Assembly (NCBI RefSeq): GCF_008386585.1 | Contig: NZ_VUOB01000021.1 | Span: 1-64,000, forward strand | Source of the DNA: Solihabitans fulvus | GTDB taxonomy: Bacteria > Actinomycetota > Actinomycetes > Mycobacteriales > Pseudonocardiaceae | Direction: 5' to 3' | Length of the DNA stretch: 64,000 nucleotides | In this document: in pieces, positions 27,721 to 36,549 of the stretch | Layout of the letters: each line of letters starts with the position of its first letter | Numbering within the stretch: the first letter of the stretch is position 1 | The notes under the pieces: generated by a model | Seen by the model: only the letters and a program-made list of their open reading frames with translations | The model's database searches: none | What the model was told of the DNA's origin: nothing | Translations under genes and position numbers: made by a program

Positions 27721-29337
27721 CTAACGAAGCGCGGCGTGGGCCGCGTCGAGGCGTTCCGCGTCGGCGCGGTCCGAGCCGTCGCCGGACGCCTCGTCGGCCC
27801 AGTCGAGCAGTCGGCGCAGGCGGGGATCCGTGCCGGCCGACGCGATGCGGGGGTTGCCGAGGACGACGTGACCGCTGGTCCCGTCGATCGCGATGAGCGT
27901 GCCCTCCCGGATGACGCGTCCGCCGGCCAGCACGGAGCCGGTAGCGACCGTGAGGCCCGAGGCTCCCACGACGGCCGGTTTGCCCAGAGCGCGCGCGACG
28001 ACGGCGGCGTGGCTGGTCGGGCCGCCGAGGGCGGTGACGACCCCCTCGGCGGCGGCCAGGCCGTGCAGGTCCAGCGGGGAGGTGTGCGGGCGCACCAGGA
28101 TGACCGGGCCCTCGGCGGCCATCCGGACCGCGGCGTCCGCCGTGGTCGCCACCCTGCCGACCGCAACACCAGGGCTGGCGCCGACGCCTCGCGCGAGGAG
28201 GTCGGCCGCGTCCGGGTTCACCAGCCTCGGCGTGCGCGCGTGCCGGAGCTGCGCGGGCGACACCCGAAGCAGCGCCTCGCGGCGATCAAGCACGCCCTCG
28301 TCGGCCAGGTCCACGGCGACGCGGACGGCGGCGCGCCCGGCCAGGCCGCCGGACCGCACCTGGAGGAGCCACAACTCGCCTGCCTCGAAGGTGAACTCCA
28401 CGTGGCACGCGTCGCGGTAGTGGCCCTCGACGCGGCCAAGGGCGTCCAGCAGGCCGGCCCACACCGCCGGTTCCCGTTCGGCCAGTTCGGACAGTGGCCG
28501 CGTCGGCGACCTGCCGGAGACGACGTCGCCGCCCTGGCCGCCGAACACGACCTCGCCGAACGGGCCGCGCGCGCCGGTGTTGGGATCGCGGCTGAACGCG
28601 ACCCCGGTGCCGCTGCGGTCGTCGCGGTTCCCGAAGACCATGGCCTGCACGGTGACGGCGGTGCCGAGCTCGTGCGGGATGCCGTGGAGTCGGCGATAGG
28701 TGGTGGCGCGCGGTGTGTGCCACGACGAGAACACCGCCGTGACGGCGAGGTCCAGCTGCCGCGTCGCGTCGTCGGGGACCGGCTCGCCCGTTCGTGCGCG
28801 GATGAGGTTCTCGACGCCGCGAATCGCCGCGAGGAGACCGGCCACCTCCCCATCGGCGTGCTCGATTTCCCTGCGTACCAAGGCTTCCAGTGATTCGGGA
28901 GCGAGGCCGATGGCCACGGCGGCGAAGCCGGACAGGAACCGCAGGCGCGCGTCGAGGGCGAACGACGGGTCGCCGGTCTCGGCCGCCAACCCCGCCGTGG
29001 CCTCGGCGGTGAGGCCGAGATTGAGGACGGTGTTCATCATGCCGGGCATCGAGACACAAGCGCCCGAGCGAACCGACACCGCCAGCGGCCGGTCGGGGTC
29101 GCCGAGTCGCCGTCGCGTGGCGGCCTCGAGATCGGCGACGGCGGCCGCCAGCTCGGCCGCCAGGCCGTCGGGAGGTCGTCCGTCGCGCAGAAAGGCGCGG
29201 CAGGCCGCGGTGCCGATGACGAACCCCGGCGGCACCGGCAACCCGAGGCGCCGCAACACAACCAGGCCGTGCGCCTTGCCGCCGAGGACGCTCGCGGGCT
29301 GCTCGGTCTCCGCCGAGAGCGGGTAGATCCAGGTCAT
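27721..29337 (-). CDS. PPDK-like protein lacking C-terminal PEP domain
   Basis: 538 residues. Residues 1-330 are the ATP-grasp half of pyruvate, phosphate dikinase (GGKAHGLVVLRRLGLPVPPGFVI, SVRSGACVSMPGMMNTVLNLGL); residues 380-490 hold the swivelling phosphohistidine domain (GGPTSHAAVVARALGKPAVVGA, with the His in TSHAA). The C-terminal PEP/pyruvate TIM barrel of full PPDK (about 880 residues) is missing, so the complete reaction cannot be run by this chain alone. Such short forms recur in actinobacteria next to a regulator, as here. It may transfer phosphate to an unknown acceptor. Confidence 0.8.
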   Translation of the reverse strand: MTWIYPLSAETEQPASVLGGKAHGLVVLRRLGLPVPPGFVIGTAACRAFLRDGRPPDGLAAELAAAVADLEAATRRRLGDPDRPLAVSVRSGACVSMPGMMNTVLNLGLTAEATAGLAAETGDPSFALDARLRFLSGFAAVAIGLAPESLEALVRREIEHADGEVAGLLAAIRGVENLIRARTGEPVPDDATRQLDLAVTAVFSSWHTPRATTYRRLHGIPHELGTAVTVQAMVFGNRDDRSGTGVAFSRDPNTGARGPFGEVVFGGQGGDVVSGRSPTRPLSELAEREPAVWAGLLDALGRVEGHYRDACHVEFTFEAGELWLLQVRSGGLAGRAAVRVAVDLADEGVLDRREALLRVSPAQLRHARTPRLVNPDAADLLARGVGASPGVAVGRVATTADAAVRMAAEGPVILVRPHTSPLDLHGLAAAEGVVTALGGPTSHAAVVARALGKPAVVGASGLTVATGSVLAGGRVIREGTLIAIDGTSGHVVLGNPRIASAGTDPRLRRLLDWADEASGDGSDRADAERLDAAHAALR

Positions 29338-29349
29338 GGTTTCACGGAT

Positions 29350-29979
29350 TCAGTGTCGCGGAATGCCAAGGGTGGCAAGCAGGTCTTCGTGGAGCTGGAA
29401 CCAGACCGTGTGGTAGGACTCGGTGTTGTCCGTGACGTAGGCCAGCGCGCCGGACCTGGCGCGCGCGAGCGCGTCGGCGAGCCGGATCCGATACCGCAGG
29501 AACCGGGGCACCGCGGCGGACAGCTCCGCGCAGACGACCTCGGCGCGCCGGTCGAAGTCCGCGAACAGGTCCAGGATCAGGGCGTCGTTGGCCTGGTCGG
29601 CGGGGCCGGGCCGGGTCGCGCCGCCGTCGCGGGGGCGCGTCTGCCACGCCGTGCAGAGGTCCAGCAGCTCGCGGTTGAGCACCAGGAACTCCTCGTACGC
29701 CGCCGTTACTGCGGTTCGAGCGTCCGCGGTGTCCAGCTCGTCGGCGATCAGCTCGGCGTCGGCGGCGCGGCCTGCGTCGGTCAGGCCCCACCCGCCGAAG
29801 TCGCCGGGAACGTGCGTGACCAGGCCGGCCACCGCGAGGTCGATCAGCGTGGACTCGGTGTCGGGTGACGGCAGTCCCGCCGCGTCGGCGACCCTGGCGA
29901 GGCCGGCGAACCCGATGCAGCGAAGGGTGTGCAGCACCACCAGATCGTGGGTCGAGTGAGGCGGGTCGGCGCGCGTCAC
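29350..29979 (-). CDS. Putative regulator paired with PPDK-like gene
   Basis: 209 residues. Residues 10-65 look like a winged helix (LVVLHTLRCIGFAGLARVADAAGLPSPDTESTLIDLAVAGLVTHVPGDFGGWGLTDAGRAA). The remaining helical part, with YRIRLADALARARSGALAYVTDNTESYHTVWFQLHEDLLATLG, has no assigned domain. GTG start overlapping the stop of the TetR gene (GTGA), and 12 bases before the PPDK-like ATG. It probably controls or binds the PPDK-like protein. Confidence 0.65.
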   Translation of the reverse strand: MTRADPPHSTHDLVVLHTLRCIGFAGLARVADAAGLPSPDTESTLIDLAVAGLVTHVPGDFGGWGLTDAGRAADAELIADELDTADARTAVTAAYEEFLVLNRELLDLCTAWQTRPRDGGATRPGPADQANDALILDLFADFDRRAEVVCAELSAAVPRFLRYRIRLADALARARSGALAYVTDNTESYHTVWFQLHEDLLATLGIPRH

Positions 29980-31079
29980 GGGGTGGCCCCGCCGGATCGC
30001 CCGGCAGTGGTGTCGCCCGCGGTCGCCGCCGCGTGCGCCGCTCCCCGCCCGTTGGCCCTTGCGACGATCTCGCCCGCCCGGAGGCGCACCGCGGCCTCGG
30101 TGTCCTCGGCATCCCGAACGCCGAAGGCCGCCGCGACCGCGCCACGGTCATCGAGGACGAGCCGAGGGGACCCGGTGTCCTGGCCGAACACCCGGCGCAG
30201 GCACCAGGCGAGGTCGCCGATCCGCAGCCGCACGAGACGCCCGAGCTCGGCGGGATCGCCCGTCACCACGACCACAGTGACCTGGTCGCCGGGCCGGGCG
30301 GCGCGGACGGCCTCCTCTGCCGCCGCCAGCCGACCGGTGCCGAGGACGACGATCACGCCGTCGGCGTCGAGGCCGACGTGGCGACCGGTGAGCTGGTCGG
30401 TCAACGCCTGGGGCGGCTGCCAGGCCTCGCGGACGGCGTGTGCCGGGCCGACATAGGGCAGGTGCGGCGGGTGCCACGCGTCGGCGAGGTCGAGGTCCGC
30501 GAGGTGCTGGCAGGCGCGCACCACGTCGAAGGGGTCGCCGAAGCCGACCGCCCGCTCGGCCAGGTGGCCTGCGCCGCTCAACAGCGTGACGACCAGTTCC
30601 GCCAGCCGCACCCGCCGCACCGGCGCAGGGAGGCGCGGTCCGCAGGACTCCAGCGCGAGCGCGAGCAGCAGCGCCTCCAGCCTGGTCACCTGCGCCAGCG
30701 CGGTGCGGCCGGGTTCGTCGTCGAACACCCCGGCCAGCGAACGCAGCTGGAGGTTCCCGCCTGCCGGCGTGTCGCCGGTGAGGGGCAGCCGTTCGAGCCA
30801 GGTGCGCGCGAACGCGCCGAGCGCCTCGGCCGGGCCCTCGGGCACCGGAGTGGCCGGGGCGGTGTCGGCGGGCGGCAGCGAGTCGAGCAGGACCGCCAGG
30901 TAGAGCGCGCGCTTGCTGGGGAAGTTCGAGTACACCGCGCCACGGGTCAGCTCGGCCCGCTCCGCGATCCGGTCGATCTTGGCGTCGGCGTAGCCGTGCT
31001 CGGCAAACTCGGCCCGCGCCGCGGCCAGCACCGCGGCCTGGGTGCGTTCCTGCTGTTGTGCCCTGGTCAGCCGGACCAT
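29976..31079 (-). CDS. TetR-family regulator with C-terminal extension
   Basis: 367 residues, far above the usual 190-220 for TetR. The HTH is clear at residues 13-60 (AVLAAARAEFAEHGYADAKIDRIAERAELTRGAVYSNFPSKRALYLAVL). After a typical ligand domain to about residue 215, there is a further alpha/beta region (VIVVLGTGRLAAAEEAVRAARPGDQVTVVVVTGDPAELGRL ... SPRLVLDDRGAVAAAFGVRDAEDTEAAVRLRAGEIVARANG) that resembles a thioredoxin/peroxiredoxin-like fold without a catalytic Cys pair. The extension may sense redox state or protein partners. First gene of a three-gene unit. Confidence 0.8.
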   Translation of the reverse strand: MVRLTRAQQQERTQAAVLAAARAEFAEHGYADAKIDRIAERAELTRGAVYSNFPSKRALYLAVLLDSLPPADTAPATPVPEGPAEALGAFARTWLERLPLTGDTPAGGNLQLRSLAGVFDDEPGRTALAQVTRLEALLLALALESCGPRLPAPVRRVRLAELVVTLLSGAGHLAERAVGFGDPFDVVRACQHLADLDLADAWHPPHLPYVGPAHAVREAWQPPQALTDQLTGRHVGLDADGVIVVLGTGRLAAAEEAVRAARPGDQVTVVVVTGDPAELGRLVRLRIGDLAWCLRRVFGQDTGSPRLVLDDRGAVAAAFGVRDAEDTEAAVRLRAGEIVARANGRGAAHAAATAGDTTAGRSGGATP

Positions 31080-31239
31080 CGCGCCCCCTCAGCTCACTGG
31101 TGGCCGAAACGATACTCTGATCATCCCGATGTCATGAACATCTGGATGAAAGTTCACCCGGGTCACGGCCGACGCACGGCGCCACCTCCACCGGCAGTGC
31201 TGCGGCCGGTGGGGGTGGCGTCGTCGCTCCCGGGGAACG

Positions 31240-31593
31240 TCACTGCTGCGCGCCGCGCTGGTCCTTCCTGAGCGCGATGGCCTCGGCGATCCGCTTGATC
31301 CGGCGGAGCCTCGCGTCCCAGGCCGCCCCCACCGAGGACAGCTGCGCGACCGCGCGAGCGAGCTGCGCCTCGTCCACCCGGTATCTCCGCTCCCGCCCCG
31401 AAGAGGTGACGTGCACCAGGCCGACGCGGTCGAGCACGCCGAGATGTTTCGCGATGGCCTGCCGGGTCACGGGCAACCGCTCGCTGAGGCTGGTGGCCGT
31501 GCCGTCGCCGTCGGCCAGGAGCAGGTCGAGCATCCGCCGACGGGTTGGATCCCCGACCGCGGACCACAGGTCGTCGTCGACGGCGGCGGTCAC
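31240..31593 (-). CDS. ArsR-family repressor
   Basis: 117 residues, winged helix: LWSAVGDPTRRRMLDLLLADGDGTATSLSERLPVTRQAIAKHLGVLDRVGLVHVTSSGRERRYRV. No metal-binding Cys cluster (ELCVC-type) is present, so it is of the non-metal type usually paired with an AHSA1 protein. GTG start overlapping the AHSA1 stop (GTGA). Two matching palindromes upstream of the operon are the likely operators. Confidence 0.88.
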   Translation of the reverse strand: MTAAVDDDLWSAVGDPTRRRMLDLLLADGDGTATSLSERLPVTRQAIAKHLGVLDRVGLVHVTSSGRERRYRVDEAQLARAVAQLSSVGAAWDARLRRIKRIAEAIALRKDQRGAQQ

Positions 31594-32051
31594 GAGGTCG
31601 ACACCAGCCGCGCGACGTACTCGCCGAGCCGGGGCACGAACGTGTCCCAACCGGAGGAGTGATCGAGGTAGCACTCCTCCAGCTTCGCGGCCTCCCAGCC
31701 CATCTCCCGGAACCCGGTCTCGGTGAGCCGAACCGTGGTCCCCTCGCCCGACGGGGTGAGCTCGAAGGTAACCAGCAACGAGTTGGCGGAGTCGTCGACC
31801 GCGTCGTCGGGGTAGCACCAGCGGAAGGAGAACAGTCGGGAAGGCTCGGCGGCCACCACGGCGATCGGGGCGACGTGCGCCCGGTCGCCCCAGACGAGCT
31901 CACCGACCGCGCCGGGGGTCGGGTCGAACTTCGCGTCGTCGGCCCACCATTCCGAGATGTGCTCCGGGCTGCTGACGACCTCGAAGACCACCTCCGGCGA
32001 GGCGTCGACGTGGATCTCCCGTTCGATGCTGCCGTACTCCATGCCCTTCAC
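31590..32051 (-). CDS. AHSA1/SRPBCC-domain protein
   Basis: About 153 residues. The SRPBCC pattern REIHVDASPEVVFEVVSSPEHISEWW, then TVRLTETGFREMGWEAAKLEECYLDHSSGWDTFVPRLGEYV, is diagnostic of the AHSA1 (Aha1 C-terminal-like) group. The ligand is unknown. The start is GTG 32051 behind GGAGG, or ATG 32042. It is the first gene of the ArsR operon. Confidence 0.85.
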   Translation of the reverse strand: MKGMEYGSIEREIHVDASPEVVFEVVSSPEHISEWWADDAKFDPTPGAVGELVWGDRAHVAPIAVVAAEPSRLFSFRWCYPDDAVDDSANSLLVTFELTPSGEGTTVRLTETGFREMGWEAAKLEECYLDHSSGWDTFVPRLGEYVARLVSTS

Positions 32052-32063
32052 GGTTCCTCCAAG

Positions 32064-32125
32064 TGCAACGTTTGGTTGCACGTCACGCTAGCCGACCTCC
32101 ACCCGTCACGCAACCATCGGTTGCG
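32064..32125. promoter_or_regulatory. Twin ArsR-type operators
   Basis: Two 17-bp palindromes sharing GCAAC-N5-GTTGC: TGCAACGTTTGGTTGCA (32064-32080) and CGCAACCATCGGTTGCG (32109-32125). Their centres are 45 bp apart, about four helical turns, directly upstream of the AHSA1-ArsR operon. They are the probable sites of autoregulation. Confidence 0.8.
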
Positions 32126-32789
32126 CATGGTCCGTCGCGACGACGCGCGCCGCGCCGCAATCACCGCCCGACCGAAAGGCATTCGGCGACGATCTCCCAG
32201 AATGACACGGAAACAGCGGAGACCACGACACGGCGCGCTTGCGCGAGGCGAGCGCTCGACTCCGCAAAGCCTGGCGTCATCGGGATTTCATCCTCGCTCG
32301 ATAGATTCACGCCGGGCCGAACGGCTGACACGAACGGGGGCGTACGTGGTCACGGCACACACAGATTGACGGCGGCGGTGTCGGCCACGACGCGTCGCTG
32401 AACACGGGTGACATCGCCAGGTGGGCCTACGGAACCGTGGTCGGCACCATGGATGATGATCATCAAACAGTGGATACCTCGATCGGCGGCTACCACGTCC
32501 GATTCCGTGAACCAACACCCGAACAGCCCTCACCCGCTCAGCGGTGTACGACCGATGAGGGCAAAGCGACGCTGACGTTGGGCCGAACTTCTCGCAACCT
32601 CACCAAGTCGACACCGGGGCACGGCGACGATGCAGGTGGCGAATGGTTGTCCGATGTCAGCAGAAACCGTCAGGGGGTGCACGCCGGCCGAGCGCGCCGG
32701 AACACGAGGAGCGCCACGGGAGCTGGGGGACCGTGGGTGCGACCGCCGCTCGGGGCACCACCGTCGAACCAGCGCACTATGGGGGAAGC
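32126..32789. other. Non-coding region upstream of SARP gene
   Basis: About 660 bp with no convincing gene; the open frames lack family resemblance and ribosome sites. It contains a 12-bp palindrome, TGATGATCATCA (32454-32465). As the border between the ArsR operon and the first SARP gene, it should hold the SARP promoter and probably its regulatory sites. Confidence 0.5.
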
Positions 32790-33578
32790 ATGGAATTTCG
32801 CGTGTTGGGTTCCCTGTCAATCCGGGACAACGGCGAGGAGTTGATCCACACCGCCGGGAAGCCCAGACAACTGCTGGCCCTGCTGCTGCTCAACGAGCCG
32901 CACCGGGTGTCGACCAGCTCGCTGATCACCGAGCTGTGGGACGACACGCCACCGCAGCGCGCCATGACCACGCTCCAGACCCACATCTTCTATCTGCGCA
33001 AGGAGTTCGCCAGCAAGCTCGGTGTGACGTCCGGCGTGATCGCGCACGGTCTCCTCCAGACCCGCGACGGCGGCTACCAGATCAACATCTGCCGGAACTC
33101 CTTCGACCTGACGGAGTTCCAACGCCTGCGCAACAGGGCGCAGATGCTGCTGCACAGCGGCGACACCCTGGACGCGAGCCGGGTGCTCAGCGAGGCGCTG
33201 GGCCTGTGGCGCGGGCCCGCGCTGATGGACGTCGAGCACGGCAGGCTGCTGCGCGCCGCGGTGGCCGAGCTGGACGAGTCCAGACTGGACACACTGACGC
33301 TGTTCTTCGGCACACAGCTGGAGCTGGACCGGCATCGCGAGATCCTGAGCGACCTGGCCAGGCTCGTCGTCCGGCATCCTCACCACGAACGGCTGCACGC
33401 CCGGTACATGCTCGCCCTGTACCGGTCGGGGTACCGGGCGCAGGCCCTGAAGGTGTTCGACGAGTTGCGGCGGAACATGCTCGACGAGCTCGGCATGGCG
33501 CCGTCCGCCTCGATCGCCAGGCTGCGGCAGGCCATCCAGGTCGCCGACACGGCCGCCGTGAACGGCGTCTGCGTGTGA
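32790..33578 (+). CDS. SARP-family pathway activator 1
   Basis: 262 residues, the compact SARP layout: an OmpR-like winged helix at residues 1-95 (MEFRVLGSLSIRDNGEEL..GKPRQLLALLLLNEPHRVSTSSLITELWDD) and a bacterial transcriptional activation (BTAD) domain at 100-250 (FQRLRNRAQMLLHSG, EALGLWRGPALMDV, LHARYMLALYRSGYRAQALKVFDELRRNMLDELG). No ATPase or TPR extension. GGGGGAAGC precedes ATG. It marks the left border of the polyketide cluster and probably activates it by binding direct repeats such as those at 56866-56882. Confidence 0.9.
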   Translation: MEFRVLGSLSIRDNGEELIHTAGKPRQLLALLLLNEPHRVSTSSLITELWDDTPPQRAMTTLQTHIFYLRKEFASKLGVTSGVIAHGLLQTRDGGYQINICRNSFDLTEFQRLRNRAQMLLHSGDTLDASRVLSEALGLWRGPALMDVEHGRLLRAAVAELDESRLDTLTLFFGTQLELDRHREILSDLARLVVRHPHHERLHARYMLALYRSGYRAQALKVFDELRRNMLDELGMAPSASIARLRQAIQVADTAAVNGVCV

Positions 33579-33731
33579 CGGTCCCGCACCGACGCGCCGC
33601 ACCGGTGCGCCGGCCGGCGGTGTGGCCTGGAGGTGTTGTGCGTGGCGGTGTTGTGCCGAGCCGTGTTGGGGGGAGCCCCGCGCCTGGTGGACCGACAGGC
33701 CGGGCTCCGCAGCCAACACCTCAGCAAAGCC

Positions 33732-34574
33732 CTAGAAGGATCCCGCCACGGCGGGCAGCACCGGCAGCTCCGACGACCTCGGCAGTGGCAGCACCGGCAT
33801 CCGGTCCAGCGCCGGGTCGGACGTGAGCACCGCCTGGTAGTACTGGTGCAGCTTGGGCGACGGTTCCACGCCGAACTCGGTGATCATGTCCTTGCGCAAC
33901 TGGTGGAACGCCTCCAGCGCGCGGACGCGGTAGCCAGAGCGGTACAGCGCGATGATGAACTGCGCTCGCCGGTCCTCGTGAAACCGGTCGTGCGACACCA
34001 GGACCGCCAGCTCGCTGAGGATCTCCCGGTGCAGACCGAGCCGCAGCTCCAGCTCGATGCGGTGGTCCAGCATCGTCGCCCTCGACTGCTCGAGCCCGGC
34101 CACCTCGGCGCGGATGCCCGGCCCTGCGGCGACGTCGGCCAAGGCGGGACCGCGCCAGAGCGACAGTGCCTCGCGGAAGTTCTGCGCCGCCGTGTGCAGG
34201 TCGCCTTCGGCCATGACCGCCATTCCCGCCCGTTCCAGCCGATGAAAGACCCGCAGGTCAAAACACCCGAGTTCGGCGACGACCTCGTAGCCGTTTCGCG
34301 CGGTGCGTAATATCTCGTTGCCGACGGTGTCCATACTCTCGCCGGTGACCTCGGCCAGCTTCTTGCGCAGATGGAAGACATAGGTCTGCACGGCCGCGAG
34401 GGCCGTTTTCGGCGCGTGCCCGTCCCACAGTTCGTCTATCAACATGCCCATCGGCACGACCCGCGAGTAGTTGAGCAGGAGCAGTGCGAGAAGCTGACGC
34501 GGTTTCCGTGCGGTCGGCACCACCTCCATGTCAGCGCAGGAGATCCTCAGCGGCCCAAGAACTCGAATATCCAT
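33732..34574 (-). CDS. SARP-family pathway activator 2
   Basis: 280 residues, same layout as the first SARP (MDIRVLGPLRIS, RKPRQLLALLLLNYSRVVPMGMLIDELWDG, then BTAD with EALSLWRGPALADVAAG and FIIALYRSGYRVRALEAFHQLRKDMITEFG). The C-terminus adds a short Pro-rich tail. GGAGAGGTGA precedes ATG. It converges on SARP 1 with 153 bp between, a region holding an imperfect hairpin near 33668-33708. Two pathway SARPs suggest staged or split control of PKS and tailoring units. Confidence 0.9.
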   Translation of the reverse strand: MDIRVLGPLRISCADMEVVPTARKPRQLLALLLLNYSRVVPMGMLIDELWDGHAPKTALAAVQTYVFHLRKKLAEVTGESMDTVGNEILRTARNGYEVVAELGCFDLRVFHRLERAGMAVMAEGDLHTAAQNFREALSLWRGPALADVAAGPGIRAEVAGLEQSRATMLDHRIELELRLGLHREILSELAVLVSHDRFHEDRRAQFIIALYRSGYRVRALEAFHQLRKDMITEFGVEPSPKLHQYYQAVLTSDPALDRMPVLPLPRSSELPVLPAVAGSF

Positions 34575-34692
34575 TCACCTCTCCGAACATGCGCATATCT
34601 CAACCATGGACACGAGCATTCCGGAAGACGAATTCACCATTGAACACAACCCCCAGAAGCATCCTAACAGCCAATTCCGCCTCCGCGTTTGG

Positions 34693-35583
34693 TCACGTCT
34701 TCTCCCCCCAGCCGTCCAAACGCAGAAAACCCTCCAGGTCCAGCATCCCCGGATGCGCCGCCCGCAGCGCGGGGATATCGGCCTGGTAGCCGACGTCGTT
34801 GAACCAACGGAACATGCGGATGAAGTTCTCGTCGAAATCCAGGCCGGTCGCGCCGGCGATCACCGCGAAGAAGTCCTCCCAGGAAACCTGCTCGTACCGC
34901 ACCGAACGACCGGTGACCCGACCGATCACGTCTGCGACCTGCGGCAGGGTCAGCTCGTCCCCCGCGAGGTCGACGGCCTGGCCGAGCCACCGGTCCGGGT
35001 CTCCGAACGCCAGCACGGCGAACGCGGCGACGTCCGCGATCGCGATCTGTTGCAGGGGCTTCTCCGGATCAAGCGGCCATGGCAGGACGCCGGACAGCGC
35101 GGGCCCGGCCACCTCGTGCCAGTTCTTCATGAAGAAGACCGGACGGAACACCGTATAGGGCAGGCCGAGCCCGTGAATGTGTTCTTCTATCTCGTGCTTG
35201 CTGTCGTGGAAGGAGATTCCGGTCGCCCGGTTCGACGACGCGGCCGAGCTGTAGACGAAATGGGCCACACCAGCGTCCTTCGCCGCCTCGGCGAACGCCT
35301 TGCCGTGCCGGATCTCGACATCCACGCCGGCCATGAAGTTCTGCACGGAGAAGACTCCGTACACGCCGTCCGCAGCTTTGCGCAGAGACGCGGGGTCGTC
35401 GTAGTCGCCGATCACGATCTCCGCGCCGAGTGCCGCCAGTTCGCGCGCGGCCGGCTTGGCGGGATCCCTGGTCAACGCGCGCACGCCGAACCCGTTCGCC
35501 AACAGTTCGCGCGCGACGACAGAACCCTGGTTGCCCGTCGCCCCACCGACAAGCACCAGTCGATCTTCATCCCCCAGTGACAT
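34693..35583 (-). CDS. NmrA-like NAD(P)-binding protein
   Basis: 296 residues. Rossmann motif LVLVGGATGNQGSVVARELLANGFGVRALTR (GxxGxxG), followed by FSVQNFMAGVD and YTVFRPVFFMKNWHE, typical of the NmrA/atypical SDR group, which lacks the classical YxxxK reductase pair in many members. It may be a redox sensor or a reductase working on a tailoring intermediate. Its promoter carries the GTCAAG-N3-CTTGAC palindrome over a TTGACA -35 box, shared with the FAD-oxidase gene near the MarR gene. Confidence 0.85.
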   Translation of the reverse strand: MSLGDEDRLVLVGGATGNQGSVVARELLANGFGVRALTRDPAKPAARELAALGAEIVIGDYDDPASLRKAADGVYGVFSVQNFMAGVDVEIRHGKAFAEAAKDAGVAHFVYSSAASSNRATGISFHDSKHEIEEHIHGLGLPYTVFRPVFFMKNWHEVAGPALSGVLPWPLDPEKPLQQIAIADVAAFAVLAFGDPDRWLGQAVDLAGDELTLPQVADVIGRVTGRSVRYEQVSWEDFFAVIAGATGLDFDENFIRMFRWFNDVGYQADIPALRAAHPGMLDLEGFLRLDGWGEKT

Positions 35584-35708
35584 GAACCCCGCTCCTCTTC
35601 ACGTGTCTAGCAATAGACTTCGGCAATCGCCAACTCTCGTCGCCACACAGTTGATCACCTAATATCGTGAGGTTATTTTGTCTTCACGTTACTGGTTCCA
35701 GAGCAGCT

Positions 35709-35723
35709 GTCAAGCCGCTTGAC
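35709..35723. promoter_or_regulatory. MarR-type operator in NmrA-like promoter
   Basis: GTCAAG-CCG-CTTGAC, perfect 15-bp palindrome. Read leftward, the second half-site continues into TTGACA, a good -35 box, with TAACGT about 16 bases further. The same palindrome, with the same overlap, occurs at 44498-44512. Confidence 0.7.
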
Positions 35724-35727
35724 AAGT

Positions 35728-35751
35728 GCGGCGGCGGTGCACCGCCGCCGC
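35728..35751. terminator. 24-bp perfect palindrome after SDR gene
   Basis: GCGGCGGCGGTG and its complement, self-complementary over 24 bp, begins 18 bases past the SDR stop in the direction of transcription. It is probably the terminator of the oxygenase-OMT-P450-SDR operon and isolates it from the NmrA promoter. No U-tract. Confidence 0.65.
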
Positions 35752-35769
35752 CATGTCCTGTGCGGAGAT

Positions 35770-36549
35770 CTAACCGAAGGTTCGCGGCCGAAGGGAAAGC
35801 CCACCGGTGACGTCGATGACCTGCCCGGTGATCCACCGCGCCTCCTCCGAGGCGAGGATGGCGACCGCGTCCGCGATGTCGTCCGGTCGGCCCACCCGGC
35901 CGAGCGCGGCCGAGCCGGCCAGCGCGGCCTGGGCCTTCGGGTCCTCGCGCAACGCGGCGAACACGTCGGTGAGGACGACACCGGGCGCGACCGCGTTCAC
36001 CGTGATGCCCCTGCCGCCCAGCTCGACCGCCAGGGTCCGGCTCATCACGTCGATGGCGCCCTTGCTCATCACGTAGCCGACCGCTGGCGGGGCCGTTCTG
36101 GTCGCCAGCGTCGAGATGGTGATGATCCGCCCGCCGTCCCGCAGCATCGGCAGCGTCCGCTTGACCAGGAACAGCGGCGCCTTGGTGTTGATCGCGAAGA
36201 TCCGGTCGAACTCGTCCTCGGTGAGCGCGTCGAGCGGGCTGAAGCTGACCGTCGCGGCGTTGTTGACCAGGATGTCGAACCGCGCCGCGCCGGTGTGCTC
36301 GGTCAGGCCCTCGGTCAACCCGGCGACCAGCGTGTCCACGTCGCCGTCGACACCGAGTTCGGCCGGCACGGCGAACGCCCTGCCGCCCTCGGCCTCGATC
36401 GCCCCGACCGTCTCCTTCGCCGCCTGCTCGTTGCTGCCGTAGTGCACCGCGACCAGCGCGCCGTCGGCGGCCAGCCGGCCGGCGATGGCCCGGCCGATCC
36501 CCCGCGACGCGCCGGTCACCAACGCCACCTTGCCGGCCAGCCCCGTCAC
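35770..36549 (-). CDS. SDR-family ketoreductase/dehydrogenase (tailoring)
   Basis: 259 residues. Cofactor motif TGASRGIG (12-19), NNAAT (96-100), catalytic Ser146, Tyr159 and Lys163 (YVMSK), all intact. The HYGSN after beta-2 and Arg in the glycine motif favour NADPH. GTG start overlapping the P450 stop (GTGA). It is the only classical SDR in the cluster, so it is the candidate ketoreductase for the polyketide or an oxidised tailoring intermediate; the PKS operon itself has no C-9-type reductase. Confidence 0.85.
   Translation of the reverse strand: MTGLAGKVALVTGASRGIGRAIAGRLAADGALVAVHYGSNEQAAKETVGAIEAEGGRAFAVPAELGVDGDVDTLVAGLTEGLTEHTGAARFDILVNNAATVSFSPLDALTEDEFDRIFAINTKAPLFLVKRTLPMLRDGGRIITISTLATRTAPPAVGYVMSKGAIDVMSRTLAVELGGRGITVNAVAPGVVLTDVFAALREDPKAQAALAGSAALGRVGRPDDIADAVAILASEEARWITGQVIDVTGGLSLRPRTFG

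Noticed and set aside
32437..32844. Rightward 135-codon frame upstream of and overlapping SARP 1
   Set aside because: Composition is not protein-like, there is no ribosome site, and it runs into the SARP start in another frame.
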